From NCBI GenBank assembly GCA_000018565.1, contig CP000875.1, positions 3,177,199-3,241,198 on the forward strand: DNA of 64,000 nt. The letters are read 5' to 3'. The stretch comes from Herpetosiphon aurantiacus DSM 785 (lineage in GTDB: Bacteria > Chloroflexota > Chloroflexia > Chloroflexales > Herpetosiphonaceae). The position numbers were made by a program, and so were the translations under genes. Below are positions 1-8,750 of the stretch, piece after piece. Position 1 is the first letter of the stretch, and every line of letters starts with the position of its first letter. The notes beneath the pieces were generated by a model, which ran no database searches, had not been told where the DNA came from, and saw only the letters and a list, made by a program, of their open reading frames with translations.

Positions 1-1122
1 CAAGCATGCCCGGACTGGGGGACAATGCCGACCCAAGCTGGCTCCAATACGGATCAGGGCTTGCCGGAGCGGAACCCGCCCCGCTAAAGAGGAACGGCCA
101 ATCCGCGCCGTTGTGCCACTGGCATAGATGCTCGGCTCCAGCCCTGCCAGTGACCAGAGCGCCTTGGCTGAGCGGATGGCGTGGATGTCGCCGACCGCAG
201 CGGCATAGCGAGCTGCCAGGACGGGACTCATGCCGGGAATGGAACAGAGCACGGCAGCCCACGATGCGGTGACCAGTGTTTCAGCCTCGGCATGCAGGGC
301 TGCAAGCTGGGCGGCATGGAGGCAATACTGCTGCATGAGGGTGCTGAGCCGGGATGCAAGGGATCGCGTTTGGTCGGGTGGTAAGACAACCTGTGCTGCC
401 AGAATCGCTGCAAGCTGCTGGGCACGCATCGGCCCACAGCGCACGTCGAGTGCTTTCAAGCGGGCTTGGATCGCAGCAACGGACAGCGAACGCCACGCAT
501 GAGGATCGGGATAGTGGAGCAGGATGGCTTGAATGCTCTGACGCGTCCATGGGCGCGAGGAGACCAGTGGTTTACAGGCGGCGGTGCGCCGCGCAACCAA
601 GCCGGGCCAGAGCAGATCGGTGAGGCGTTGAAGCGCATGGGCAAGCTGGGCCATGGCGGCGGTGGTCGCGGCCTCTTGGGCGGCCCAGGTACGAAAATGG
701 GTCTGCTGGGGGGAGGGTGGTGACCACGGACGGCCATGACCATCACGGACGGCAGCAGCAATAGCATAGCAGTCACGGGCATCGGTTTTGCGTTGGCGAC
801 CTGCCGTGAGCACCGCGCGGGCTTGGTGGACGGCGGTGGTATGGACGAGGAGGCAGGTGACGGTGGACGGAAGGGCTGCGGTCAGGGCATGCAGCCAGGG
901 GAGATGATAGATACCAGTTGGTTCCATGGCGAGCGCGATGGGGCGCGTCTGGGCGAGCGTCGTGAGGGTGTCGATGACCTCCTGCAATGCCGTGGCATCG
1001 GTAGTAATGGAATGGGGTGGAATGAGCGGCGTGAGATCAGCGGTGAAGACGGCAAACCAATGGGTATGTTTGGCAATGTCGAGGGTTGCTAGGACAGTCG
1101 GTGGGTTGCTAGGATTGGGCAT
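1..1122 (-). CDS. IS110-family transposase, C-terminus beyond the window edge
   Basis: An uninterrupted minus-strand frame of 374 codons begins at an ATG at 1122 and runs off the left edge. It reads as an IS110-type transposase. The N-terminal RuvC-like DEDD domain shows D15 (TLDIAKH), E67 (MEPTGIY) and D114/D117 (KTDARD). The C-terminal Transposase_20 domain follows from about residue 290 (SIPGMSP, AAVGDI, SLAGLEPS), and the late serine-containing stretch RIGRSSLAG lies where the family's catalytic serine sits. The usual family length is about 330-430 residues, so only a little should be missing. A GGGAGG-like ribosome site (ttgggaggatc) lies just upstream. IS110 enzymes recombine DNA without terminal inverted repeats, and some are guided by an RNA from the element's non-coding end. 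Identification is strong; whether the copy is active is unknown. Confidence 0.9.
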   Translation of the reverse strand, partial: MPNPSNPPTVLATLDIAKHTHWFAVFTADLTPLIPPHSITTDATALQEVIDTLTTLAQTRPIALAMEPTGIYHLPWLHALTAALPSTVTCLLVHTTAVHQARAVLTAGRQRKTDARDCYAIAAAVRDGHGRPWSPPSPQQTHFRTWAAQEAATTAAMAQLAHALQRLTDLLWPGLVARRTAACKPLVSSRPWTRQSIQAILLHYPDPHAWRSLSVAAIQARLKALDVRCGPMRAQQLAAILAAQVVLPPDQTRSLASRLSTLMQQYCLHAAQLAALHAEAETLVTASWAAVLCSIPGMSPVLAARYAAAVGDIHAIRSAKALWSLAGLEPSIYASGTTARIGRSSLAGRVPLRQALIRIGASLGRHCPPVRACL

Positions 1123-1305
1123 ATGATCCTCCCAAGGGTCATGGACAAATCAATGCGGCAATAGGGGTGAACAACTCCATTGTCGCATGCATGATTGCAT
1201 GATTTGTTTATACCAGGGGATTAAAACATTCCCACTGGAGGTTTTCAGCACTCCAATTCATCTCAGTATTCAAATAACCAAAATCCTCGGAAGGGGATTA
1301 AAACT
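1123..1305 (-). other. Non-coding end of the IS110 element, candidate bridge-RNA region
   Basis: About 180 bases upstream of the transposase start with no credible coding sequence. In IS110-group elements a structured guide (bridge) RNA is encoded in such a non-coding end, which is the only reason to suggest it here. The 12-mer GGGGATTAAAAC occurs twice (1216-1227 and 1293-1304), 77 bases apart. I could not fold the region, so no RNA structure is claimed. Confidence 0.25.
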
Positions 1306-1919
1306 CCGGCAGAAACACAGCCTAATATCTTCAGCAAATAAACAGAATAATAATCGGGTTAGAAAATGGGCAATTTCTTGTGGTGCAGCATGTTTTTCAT
1401 AACGGGTAATAAGTTGGGCTAATCGAGCAAATTTTGCAGCAACTTCTTCGGTAACCCGCTCAGGCGTGATTGGAGAGCGAAAGGTATTAGGAGCATAAAA
1501 AATACTTCGAATCATACCAAGGCCATTCTTGGTTAATGTTTCATCGAGCGTGTGCGTTGTTACTTTTTTGACGGTGTTGGTACAGTTTGTATGAATAACG
1601 AGACTGTCAAGATCTGAGACGATCAGGAGTGGAGGATTCAACAGCGCTTCCCGATACTGGAGGAGTCGATCATACGCACGCTTAAGATTTCCATGCTTGC
1701 CTTTATATTCAATGGCAAAATAGCCTTTTTTCCAAACATCGGCCCAGCCTTTTCCTCCATTGAGTTTTGGAATCCCCGCTTCAAAGGTGTAATTGGATCT
1801 TCTTCAAGCGGGGTTTTAGCACCCACCAAGGAGCAGAGATCAGTAAAGTGTTCATAAAAGGCACGCCGTTCGTTGACCTGAATACCCCGCCATTTTCGAA
1901 CAACCTCAAGAGGTTGCAT
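1305..1919 (-). pseudogene. MmeI-type restriction-methyltransferase N-terminal remnant (frameshifted, truncated)
   Basis: Two adjacent minus-strand frames together match the N-terminus of MmeI-like type IIL restriction-modification proteins. The first starts at the ATG at 1919 (MQPLEVVRKWRG, HFTDLCSLVGA). The second carries GWADVWKKGYFAIEYKGKH, an exact D-X9-EXK nuclease signature, then NPPLLIVSDLDSLVIHTNCT and AHFLTRLLFCLFAEDI. The frames join if one T is restored near 1788-1790 (CCTTTG read as CCTTTTG). Similarity stops at about 1305-1315, where the IS110 non-coding end begins, so the helical, methyltransferase and target-recognition domains are missing. The gene is therefore broken twice and cannot make a complete enzyme. 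A sequencing error could explain the frameshift but not the truncation. Confidence 0.8.
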
Positions 1920-2261
1920 AGCGGCCTCACATCCAGTATGCTGGAACGATAAGAATATGATGCCCATCATAGAATTACAGATAATTAATGATCAGATGCA
2001 ACGTTCCCCTTAAGACTCGACAGATATCACCTTCCTAGAATAAGCAAAATCCCCTAACACTCAATAGCTATCACGAATATTCTATAGCTACATCCATTAG
2101 TATTAATCTGATAGGTATTTAATCTCATCATGCCCAAGGCAACCATAACCCCCGAAGCCTCGCTCATTGGTTAGCACCATCCTAAAATACTAAGTGCATG
2201 TGAGAATTTCCCGCGTGCACTTGTTTCCAGTGATTATCAATCTCTGTTTAGCGAAGAGGAT

Positions 2262-3266
2262 TCAGCGGAGATGCCGCTCAAAGAAGTTCAGTGCCAATGT
2301 ACTCGCTTGCTGCTGAATCGCTTTCCGCTCAACTCCTGGTGCATCAAGACATAGTTCTGGGATCAGACGACACCCGGCTTCGGTACATTCAGCCAAGAAC
2401 ACATAATGCCCAACCAGCCCTTCGAGCAACGTTAATGCCGCATCCTCGATGTGCATAGCGTACCGTTGCGCATTAACAGCGGGCGGTGTATTTGTATCTG
2501 CTTCGCCAGCGATGATCATAACGGGAATAGCCACCGCCGCCAATCCATCAGGCTTGAATGCTTCGCCAAGCGCTGGTGCCAAGACAAAACCAGCGCGAAC
2601 GCGCTCATCGCGATACGATTGACGATGTTCATCGTGTCCCGCAAACACTTCAAGCTGCCGAGCCACGGCATCCGCGTCAGGAAATTCGGGGGGAGCAATT
2701 GAGGCCAAGGGCCGACCCGCATTGGTATAGGCAGCTACGAGCGAACTTAAGTCGAGCAGAGCACCACCAAGCGCCAAAACAGTGTAGCCACCAAGTGAAA
2801 ATCCTGCTGCCCCGATCCGTGCTTGGTCGATAGCTGGACCGAAGTTTGGGTCATCGAGCAGACAATCAAGGACAGCGCTCAGGTCGCGCGGACGTTCCCA
2901 AACCCGTGTAAAGCCTTCAACTATATAGGTTTCAAGGCCTGTATTCCCGTGGTGATTGACACCAGCAACGATGTAGCCATGAGCCGCCAGCACGCGAGCG
3001 AGCCACCCAAACTGCATGGCAATCCCACCCGTTCCATGAGATAGCAAGATAAGAGGAAATTGACCTTCTAGCATCGGGGCATCGGGTGCTGCATCACCAG
3101 CATTAAAGAGCGGATTATCTGGTGGGCCGATCACCATAGGCATCTGCGGTACAGCCGGATCACACGGATACCAGACATGGGTCAACAGCGGACGATCACT
3201 ACCCAAGCGCCAATCTACGCGGGTGTTATCACGATACGACAATGCCCGCCAGCCAACGTTATACAC
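2262..3266 (-). CDS. Alpha/beta hydrolase, PAF-acetylhydrolase/dienelactone-hydrolase-like
   Basis: Predicted cytoplasmic alpha/beta-hydrolase of 334 residues. Visible elements are the oxyanion-loop LLSHGTGG (about 75-81), the nucleophile elbow GFSLGG (S157), a likely acid in IIAGEADTNTP and the catalytic histidine in GHYVFL. The layout resembles PAF-acetylhydrolase-like and dienelactone-hydrolase-like esterases; the substrate cannot be told. The start is a GTG at 3266 preceded by GGAAGGA. It is the last of three closely spaced minus-strand genes (VOC protein, unknown protein, this hydrolase; gaps 27 and 65 bases) and probably shares their transcript. No clear terminator was seen downstream. 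Confidence 0.8.
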   Translation of the reverse strand: MYNVGWRALSYRDNTRVDWRLGSDRPLLTHVWYPCDPAVPQMPMVIGPPDNPLFNAGDAAPDAPMLEGQFPLILLSHGTGGIAMQFGWLARVLAAHGYIVAGVNHHGNTGLETYIVEGFTRVWERPRDLSAVLDCLLDDPNFGPAIDQARIGAAGFSLGGYTVLALGGALLDLSSLVAAYTNAGRPLASIAPPEFPDADAVARQLEVFAGHDEHRQSYRDERVRAGFVLAPALGEAFKPDGLAAVAIPVMIIAGEADTNTPPAVNAQRYAMHIEDAALTLLEGLVGHYVFLAECTEAGCRLIPELCLDAPGVERKAIQQQASTLALNFFERHLR

Positions 3267-3331
3267 TCTATCCTTCCTTTCGTGGGAGATCTAGCTTGTT
3301 GCATTAACGCATCGAATGCAAGGAGCCAACG

Positions 3332-4045
3332 TCACGGATACAAATCAAACCATTCCAGAATACGAGCCAGCAACCGACTTTCGTCATCATGCTGGCTATT
3401 TGCAAACGCTGTGGTCATCCACTCACGGCGAGTAGGGTCAAGCACCCAACTAATCGCTGTTGCATCACTATTTGGCCATCCATAGCCCTGTAAGCGGTTT
3501 TGGTCAATAATCGTGGCCATATGCCGATCAAGAAGGTCGGCATATCGCTCTAATCCGATTAGCGTCTGTAACTGTGTATCCCAGCTCATGAGCAATGGGT
3601 GGAGATCAAGTCCTGTTTGGGCAATGGCACACAACAGCTCATCCACTGATTCATCCAAGCTATTCAGGGAATCTTGCCAGAGCGTCCAAAGATAGGTTTG
3701 AATAAGCTGGTGTTCTGGTTCTGGCCAAGTACGCCACTCAGCGAGCCGCAGTTTACCAAACAGCATACTGCGATCGAAGAAGCTTGACCTATCAGCGCAC
3801 AGTTCTAAACATCGTGGTAAGATCGCCCGAAATTGGTCTTCATCGCCCCACGTATTAAGCGCCTTCAAACTATAGCGCCAAAGATCATTCTCGGTTAATT
3901 GGCGAAGCGGTTTCGAACGCAAACGCTGGTAGTCATCGGCAGACACACAACATGGGCAGCCAGTCGGATGATCAGGAATCGTGTAGCCACGAAAACATTG
4001 ATATAATCGCTCAATAATGTTAGTCATCGTTGCTGAGTGCAGCAT
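3332..4045 (-). CDS. Protein of unknown function with N-terminal CPCC motif
   Basis: A 237-residue soluble protein that I do not recognise. Near the N-terminus it has TGCPCCVSADDY (C30, C32, C33), which could bind a metal or be redox-active. The rest is Trp- and Leu-rich and looks mainly helical (LWRYSLKALNTWGDEDQF, HQLIQTYLWTLWQD). There is no signal peptide or membrane segment. The ATG at 4045 has only a weak GTGGAA site; a second ATG six codons in is possible. It sits 27 bases after the VOC gene and 65 before the hydrolase gene on the same strand, suggesting one operon. Confidence 0.7.
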   Translation of the reverse strand: MLHSATMTNIIERLYQCFRGYTIPDHPTGCPCCVSADDYQRLRSKPLRQLTENDLWRYSLKALNTWGDEDQFRAILPRCLELCADRSSFFDRSMLFGKLRLAEWRTWPEPEHQLIQTYLWTLWQDSLNSLDESVDELLCAIAQTGLDLHPLLMSWDTQLQTLIGLERYADLLDRHMATIIDQNRLQGYGWPNSDATAISWVLDPTRREWMTTAFANSQHDDESRLLARILEWFDLYP

Positions 4046-4072
4046 TCATTTCCACTCAACTAACCCTACGGC

Positions 4073-4513
4073 TCACGTGAGCTGCTGAGCAAGCCCAAGA
4101 ATAATGCCTTCGGGGCAGCGAATAAAACAGAGCCGATAGAAATTCTCATACTGGGCAATTTCACCGATAATTTCAGCACCATGTGGGCGCAGGCGGGACA
4201 GAACAGCATCAAGATCATCAACGGCAAACATAATCCGTCGGATACCCAACGCATTCGAAGGGGCATTGTTTGGTGTAACATTTACCGCTGCTGGAGTATG
4301 AAATTGCGTTAGCTCAACCCGCCCGTGACCATCTGGAGTGCGCAAGGTTGCGATTTCACATTGTACATTCTCAAGCCCAACAACCTGATCCACCCACAGT
4401 CCAGCCAGTGGCATCTCACCCTCAAGTTCCATCCCAAGTTCGAGAAAGAAAGCCTTTGCTGACACAAGATCGTTAACCACAATCAGGACATTATCCATCC
4501 GTTTGAGCGCCAT
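4073..4513 (-). CDS. VOC (glyoxalase/bleomycin-resistance) superfamily protein
   Basis: Small VOC-fold protein with two beta-alpha-beta-beta-beta modules: the first begins MDNVLIVVNDLVSAKAFF, the second GIRRIMFAVDDLDAV. It has the family's typical endings, VELTQFHTP and FYRLCFIRCPEGIILGLAQ. Such proteins bind a divalent metal and act as lyases, dioxygenases or drug-binding resistance proteins; nothing here fixes the substrate. I chose the ATG at 4513 (MALKRMDN) over the one at 4519 because GGAAGG lies about seven bases before it, while it almost abuts the earlier one. The gene leads a three-gene minus-strand run, and a repeated hairpin element ends about 80 bases upstream. Confidence 0.85.
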   Translation of the reverse strand: MALKRMDNVLIVVNDLVSAKAFFLELGMELEGEMPLAGLWVDQVVGLENVQCEIATLRTPDGHGRVELTQFHTPAAVNVTPNNAPSNALGIRRIMFAVDDLDAVLSRLRPHGAEIIGEIAQYENFYRLCFIRCPEGIILGLAQQLT

Positions 4514-4597
4514 ATTCATTCCTTCCTACGACAACTATAATCGGAACTACTAGGCAATTGCTGCTCAATCGCTGTATTTGCTTGGCATGTTTAGAAA

Positions 4598-4658
4598 CTA
4601 AAACCACAAACGACCCGCTAGGGGTCGCTTGTGGGAGAGAAGAGAGAGGAGAAGGTTT
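4598..4658 (-). ncRNA. Copy A of a repeated sRNA or leader-attenuator-like element
   Basis: Read on the minus strand, a TGGTATACT box (4665-4670, extended -10 type) is followed by a pyrimidine-only stretch (CTTCTCCTCTCTCTTCTC). Then comes a 13-bp hairpin (4604-4616 with 4622-4634, five-base loop) and TTTTAG. This matches copies at 37186 and 53646 in architecture and much of the sequence. It ends about 80 bases before the VOC gene on the same strand, so it may be a 5' leader attenuator or an independent small RNA. No transcription evidence is available. Confidence 0.4.
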
Positions 4659-4799
4659 GAATGCAGTATACCAGAGAATTCGGGTTAGTGATATTAGAAT
4701 GCTATTAACGTTGGTTAATTTTTAGCAAACTAGCGGCACGATCATTTGCTTGCGCTATGGCTCCAATGCATATGGTTGGGCAGCAGTTAAACAGATTTT

Positions 4800-4852
4800 A
4801 TTTAATGAAGCCAACAGTTGTCATATGGAGATGATTGCTGGCTTCATTAAAT
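4800..4852. repeat. 14-bp perfect inverted repeat with 25-base loop
   Basis: ATTTAATGAAGCCA at 4800-4813 pairs perfectly with 4839-4852, and pairing can continue imperfectly into the loop. It lies between two minus-strand genes without a clear T tract, so it could be a weak terminator, an mRNA processing site or a remnant of a small mobile element. Confidence 0.6.
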
Positions 4853-4939
4853 CAGCATTTACGTTTTAGTTGGATACCATAGCGACTAATTACGAACTCG
4901 TTATTCCTGAGGTGAATCGCTAGCTCGACTCAGGCCTAC

Positions 4940-5584
4940 TTATTGCAAGGCAAAGTGGCGGGCATCTTCATTATCCGACTGGTCACGGTTGATCACTAGC
5001 AAGGGATTAGGATCATCAGTCGCAACCAAGATCGGAAAATAGACTTCAAGCTGATCGCCTTTAGCGACCGGGGTATCAAACCGTGGTTCGAAACAACATG
5101 GTAGGCCTTGCTGATCCTTCACTGGCTGATATTCACCATTGGTCAGAACGAGCAGCGCAATCATCGAACCATCAAAAACAACTGGTTCTGTACGAACATT
5201 CCCATGGGTTATCTCTGCACGAACCAACCCAACTTCGTACCCAGCTGGTAGTCCTGCATACGCTGGATCAATCGTGGCAATCGTTGCCAAAGCTTGCTCA
5301 CCGCGCACAAAATCAATAATTTTGAACGATAAAGAAACATCGGTGCCAGCCATGATCAGCCTTTCACCTTTTATTACAGGTTCTTTGGCTGAGGCAAATT
5401 CAAACGAGGACTCATACTCATCATCAGCATCAAGGTAAATAACCGTTACCTCAACCATTGTCTCAGTTGACGCTGGCCGATCAGTGGGCGTGGAGGCATT
5501 GGTTGACAACGGGCCAGTTTGATTGCCACATGCCGCCAGCAAGCCCCCAACCAGCAAGCCAACAAATAGTTTTCGAACTCGCAT
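4940..5584 (-). CDS. Putative lipoprotein of unknown function
   Basis: A 214-residue exported protein. It has a basic start (MRVRK), a hydrophobic stretch and a lipobox LLAAC with C19 as the predicted lipid-modified cysteine. A low-complexity Thr/Ser/Pro spacer follows (to about residue 42). The mature part is beta-rich (VEVTVIYLDADDEYESSFEF, VSLSFKIIDF) and has an adjacent cysteine pair in GLPCCFEP that could be oxidised. I do not recognise the family. The ATG at 5584 has AAGGTGGAG upstream. It appears to be a single-gene unit. Confidence 0.75.
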   Translation of the reverse strand: MRVRKLFVGLLVGGLLAACGNQTGPLSTNASTPTDRPASTETMVEVTVIYLDADDEYESSFEFASAKEPVIKGERLIMAGTDVSLSFKIIDFVRGEQALATIATIDPAYAGLPAGYEVGLVRAEITHGNVRTEPVVFDGSMIALLVLTNGEYQPVKDQQGLPCCFEPRFDTPVAKGDQLEVYFPILVATDDPNPLLVINRDQSDNEDARHFALQ

Positions 5585-6007
5585 AACTCCACCTTTCTAT
5601 CACTATTGCTGGCGATACGTAGTGTTGTGATTAGAAGTTACGGGTGGAGTTATGACGTGATCAAGAGATTTGGTCTAGTAAGTTTTTATGGGGGTTATAA
5701 ATACTCACAGCACAGGCTGATAGTTATAGAGAAATTTCTATTTGATTCCCTTTACTTGCTTGACCAATATGATAGGATCTGAATCATCAACTATCTAAAA
5801 TTTCAATTACCATAATGTAGTATGCCAAAAGGTCTGGTTAGTGGTATACATAATATTGATTGATATATAATTTTATAACCAATACCCTTTATCCTGTTAG
5901 ATTTATTTAATCACATCCAGATTTAGATTTGGAGAGAATCAGGTTTAATATTGATATCTCCAATTTAGCTTATTTTACTCTTAGTCCTGCTTGTTATGGA
6001 GTAATGT
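5585..6007. other. A+T-rich intergenic region upstream of the DUF262 gene
   Basis: About 420 bases with no supported gene. Composition shifts to A+T-rich here and stays so through the DUF262 gene, suggesting this flank was acquired with it. It must hold the promoters of the two divergent neighbours. Many T/A-rich hexamers could serve as -10 boxes, but none stands out. Confidence 0.5.
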
Positions 6008-7978
6008 ATGAAGGCTTCAGAAACCAAATTCCAGCCAATCATCGAGGGTACCAAACAATATGTTGTTCCATTATTTCAACGTGCATATAGTTGGGATAGA
6101 CGTGAATGGGATATTCTTTGGGAAGATATTACTGATCTATGTGAAAACGAAGAACCAAAAAGTCACTTTATTGGATCTATTGTAACAATGCCAACACCCT
6201 CAGTACCTGAAGGTGTTGGTAAATATCTATTAATTGATGGACAACAACGACTAACTACAATTTTTATTCTGCTTTGTTTGTTACGAGATAAAGCTATTGA
6301 CATAGGTAATGAAGAGTTGGGTAATGAGATTCAACAAACAATGTTAGTAAATCCCTTTAAAAAGGGAAATGATTATTTCAAACTGCTACCAACACAGGTT
6401 GATCGATTAGCATTTCAATCGCTGATTACAAAACAATCCTTTTCTGGTGATAGTCAAATTGGTAAGTGCTATAAATTCTTTGAACGAAAAATTGATTCAT
6501 CAAATATTCTAGAAGTAAATAAAGTATTAACAAGTAGATTTTCAGTTGTAAGTATATTATTAGATTATGATGATAATCCTCACCTCGTTTTCGAAAGTCT
6601 TAACGCGAAAGGAAGACAACTAACACAATCTGATCTCATTAGAAATTATTTTTTTATGAGAATTCATATTAACGATCAGGAAGATATTTATAACAGATTC
6701 TGGAATCCGATGCAAAGTAATCTCAAAGATAATCTCACTGAATGTATCAGACATTATATGATGAGAAATGGAGTTATTGTAAAACAAGGTGATGTTTATT
6801 TTACATTAAAAGAACGTGTTGAAAAAGGAGATGCATTAAAATCTTTAGAACAAATTGCTGTATTTGCAGATTATTACCAAAAACTGATCAATCCATCCAT
6901 TGAACCAAATATTACTGTAAGGAATGCATTATTCAGAATAAATCGACTAGAGATTACTACATCTTATCCATTTTTATTAAGCTGCTACCATGATTATGCT
7001 AATAAAGATCTTTCCCCCAATGATTTTACTGAGGTTCTTCATATTATTGAGAATTATATTCTACGAAGATTTATCTGTAACTATTCAACAAATCAATACA
7101 ATAAACTCTTTCCATTTTTATATGATTGGGCAAAATCAAACAATCCATCTAATTTTATTCAAGGCCTACGTGAGGTTCTTCAAGAGCGAGGATATCCTAA
7201 TGATGCATTGTTCAAGTCACACCTGATTGAATCAAAGCTCTATGGTAAGGGAGAGCGATTAGTCAAAACCAAATTGATTTTAGAAACTTTGGAATCGCAT
7301 TTTCATCATAAAGAACAAACATCATTTGAAACCCTATCAATTGAGCATATTCTCCCTCAAACATTAACTGAATGGTGGAAACAACATCTTGGAGAAGACT
7401 GGCAAGCTGATTATGAACTGGCTGTTCATACCCTTGGAAACTTAACACTCACAGCATATAATTCGGAGCTTTCTAATGATACCTTTCCAAAAAAACAGAT
7501 GTACTTTCAACAAAGTCATATAGAATTGAATAAATATTTTCAGAATATTGAATTTTGGAATAGAGATGCAATTGAGACGCGGGCCTCTATCCTTGCGGAC
7601 ATTGCCTTGCTCTGCTGGCCATACTTTGGAAGCAATAAGCCTGTAACATTCGCCACCAGTGCCAATGATGTAACGGGTAAAACGCCTCAAACACTTATTT
7701 TCCTTGGTAGTCGGATTCCAGTTGATTCTTGGAGGCAGGTGATGCTTAAAACTCTCAATACCATTGCAGACATTGAGCCAGATATGTTTGAGGTCATAAC
7801 CCGAGAATATTCTCGATTTATTAGCTCTGATAGCACAAGATTTAAGAGAAAGTCAGAGCTTGACAATGGTCTTTTTGTTGATGTTAATCTGCGTTCACGA
7901 GATATATATCGTTTATGCCAACAAATTATCATAACTATCGGATTGTCCCATGAGAATTGGGGAGTAGAAACAAATTAA
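6008..7978 (+). CDS. DUF262/DUF1524 (GmrSD-like) HNH nuclease-family protein
   Basis: A 656-residue single-chain protein of the GmrS/GmrD class. The N-terminal DUF262 (ParB-like nucleotidase) module has VPLFQRAYSW (20-29) and IDGQQRLTT (76-84). The middle is helical. A DUF1524 HNH-type module at about 440-510 shows IEHILPQTL and the conserved LGNLTLTAYNSELSN...KK. About 100 further C-terminal residues (after TGKTPQTLIFLGSR) form a module I cannot name. Known GmrSD enzymes are nucleotide-dependent type IV restriction enzymes cutting modified phage DNA, so a defence role is inferred. The gene is markedly A+T-richer than its neighbours, pointing to horizontal acquisition. TATGGAG precedes the ATG, and a strong terminator follows. 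Confidence 0.88.
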   Translation: MKASETKFQPIIEGTKQYVVPLFQRAYSWDRREWDILWEDITDLCENEEPKSHFIGSIVTMPTPSVPEGVGKYLLIDGQQRLTTIFILLCLLRDKAIDIGNEELGNEIQQTMLVNPFKKGNDYFKLLPTQVDRLAFQSLITKQSFSGDSQIGKCYKFFERKIDSSNILEVNKVLTSRFSVVSILLDYDDNPHLVFESLNAKGRQLTQSDLIRNYFFMRIHINDQEDIYNRFWNPMQSNLKDNLTECIRHYMMRNGVIVKQGDVYFTLKERVEKGDALKSLEQIAVFADYYQKLINPSIEPNITVRNALFRINRLEITTSYPFLLSCYHDYANKDLSPNDFTEVLHIIENYILRRFICNYSTNQYNKLFPFLYDWAKSNNPSNFIQGLREVLQERGYPNDALFKSHLIESKLYGKGERLVKTKLILETLESHFHHKEQTSFETLSIEHILPQTLTEWWKQHLGEDWQADYELAVHTLGNLTLTAYNSELSNDTFPKKQMYFQQSHIELNKYFQNIEFWNRDAIETRASILADIALLCWPYFGSNKPVTFATSANDVTGKTPQTLIFLGSRIPVDSWRQVMLKTLNTIADIEPDMFEVITREYSRFISSDSTRFKRKSELDNGLFVDVNLRSRDIYRLCQQIIITIGLSHENWGVETN

Positions 7979-8025
7979 AAATAGTAACATCCTATCATTT
8001 CTATAACGACATTTATTGTGACAAG

Positions 8026-8066
8026 GGAGGGTCGTACCTATAAGTTTACAGGTACGACCCTCCTTT
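8026..8066. terminator. Strong hairpin terminator after the DUF262 gene
   Basis: GGAGGGTCGTACCT (8026-8039) pairs perfectly with 8050-8063 over 14 bp with a ten-base loop, followed by TTTATT. It ends the DUF262 transcript. Confidence 0.85.
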
Positions 8067-8121
8067 ATTCTAAGGACTATTGAAACAAATTCATATCATT
8101 GACCATATTAAATAACAGTAC

Positions 8122-8628
8122 TCACAAATCGTTGTCAATAGCCTGAGCAATCCAATCAGCGCCTGCAATGCCCTGCTGGCCCAGCGCTAAACTCAATTGG
8201 GCGGCATGCTCTTGCACATGGCGCATGCTATAGAGCTGAAGTTCAAAAAAACTTGGTTGCATCCATTCAAAAATACAGCGCTCTTGGGCCTTTGCATCGG
8301 TCAAACCCATAATCGTTGCCTTGCAGCGCTGGCGACAATCGTGTAGATAGGCCAGCACTTGCGCTTTGCTATACGGCTGATCTGGCAAACTACCACGAAC
8401 AAATGGCGCTGGTGGCTTAAACCCCTCACTCGAACCAGTCAAAAAGAGATCCAGCCAGAACAAGCTGTGATAGGCCACAAACCAGAAATGCCCATAACGC
8501 GGATCATCAGGATCTTCCCATAAAACGCTCGTCCAGAGCTGGTCGGGGCAACGAACAATCGGGTCTTCAAGCATGGCAATTGCCGCCCCAAATTGCTGCC
8601 AAACACTCGTCTTCCAGATGCTCTCCAT
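8122..8628 (-). CDS. DinB-family (YfiT-like) putative metal-dependent protein
   Basis: A DinB-superfamily four-helix-bundle protein of about 168 residues. The three expected metal-binding histidines are visible: one in FVAYHSLFWLD and two in MRHVQEHAAQL near the C-terminus. Family members are thiol transferases or stress-associated hydrolases; the substrate is not readable here. A longer frame extends upstream to 8694, but an AGGAGG site lies six bases before the ATG at 8628, so that start is preferred (8631 is the other candidate). It appears to be transcribed alone; a terminator-like hairpin on the same strand lies at 8751-8787. Confidence 0.8.
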   Translation of the reverse strand: MESIWKTSVWQQFGAAIAMLEDPIVRCPDQLWTSVLWEDPDDPRYGHFWFVAYHSLFWLDLFLTGSSEGFKPPAPFVRGSLPDQPYSKAQVLAYLHDCRQRCKATIMGLTDAKAQERCIFEWMQPSFFELQLYSMRHVQEHAAQLSLALGQQGIAGADWIAQAIDNDL

Positions 8629-8750
8629 CATGCGCCTCCTGTAAAAAACAGTCGTGACCGCAGTGTAGCAATCAGGATGCGGGCTGTCTAGCAAATCTTA
8701 GCCATCACACAATCAACGCTTATAGCCACATTTATAGCGGTAGATTGGCC

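Larger units (their letters stand above)
1..1310 (-). mobile_element. IS110-family insertion sequence, one end inside the window
   Basis: The transposase gene plus about 190 non-coding bases upstream. The right boundary is placed near 1305-1310 because similarity of the neighbouring methyltransferase remnant stops there (after the FAED motif). No inverted repeats are expected for this family and none were seen, so the boundary is an inference from the broken neighbour rather than a mapped junction. The other end is outside the window. Confidence 0.5.
4520..4939. other. Intergenic region with sRNA-like element and large inverted repeat
   Basis: No gene is visible. The stretch contains copy A of the repeated sRNA/attenuator-like element (4598-4658) and, at 4800-4852, a 14-bp perfect inverted repeat described separately. 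The remaining A+T-rich sequence shows nothing I can name. Confidence 0.6.

Noticed and set aside
1191-1304. Possible CRISPR repeat remnant (GGGGATTAAAAC twice, 77 bases apart)
   Set aside because: Only a 12-base match is shared; the flanking 25 bases differ, there is no third unit and no cas gene nearby. It is treated as part of the IS non-coding end.
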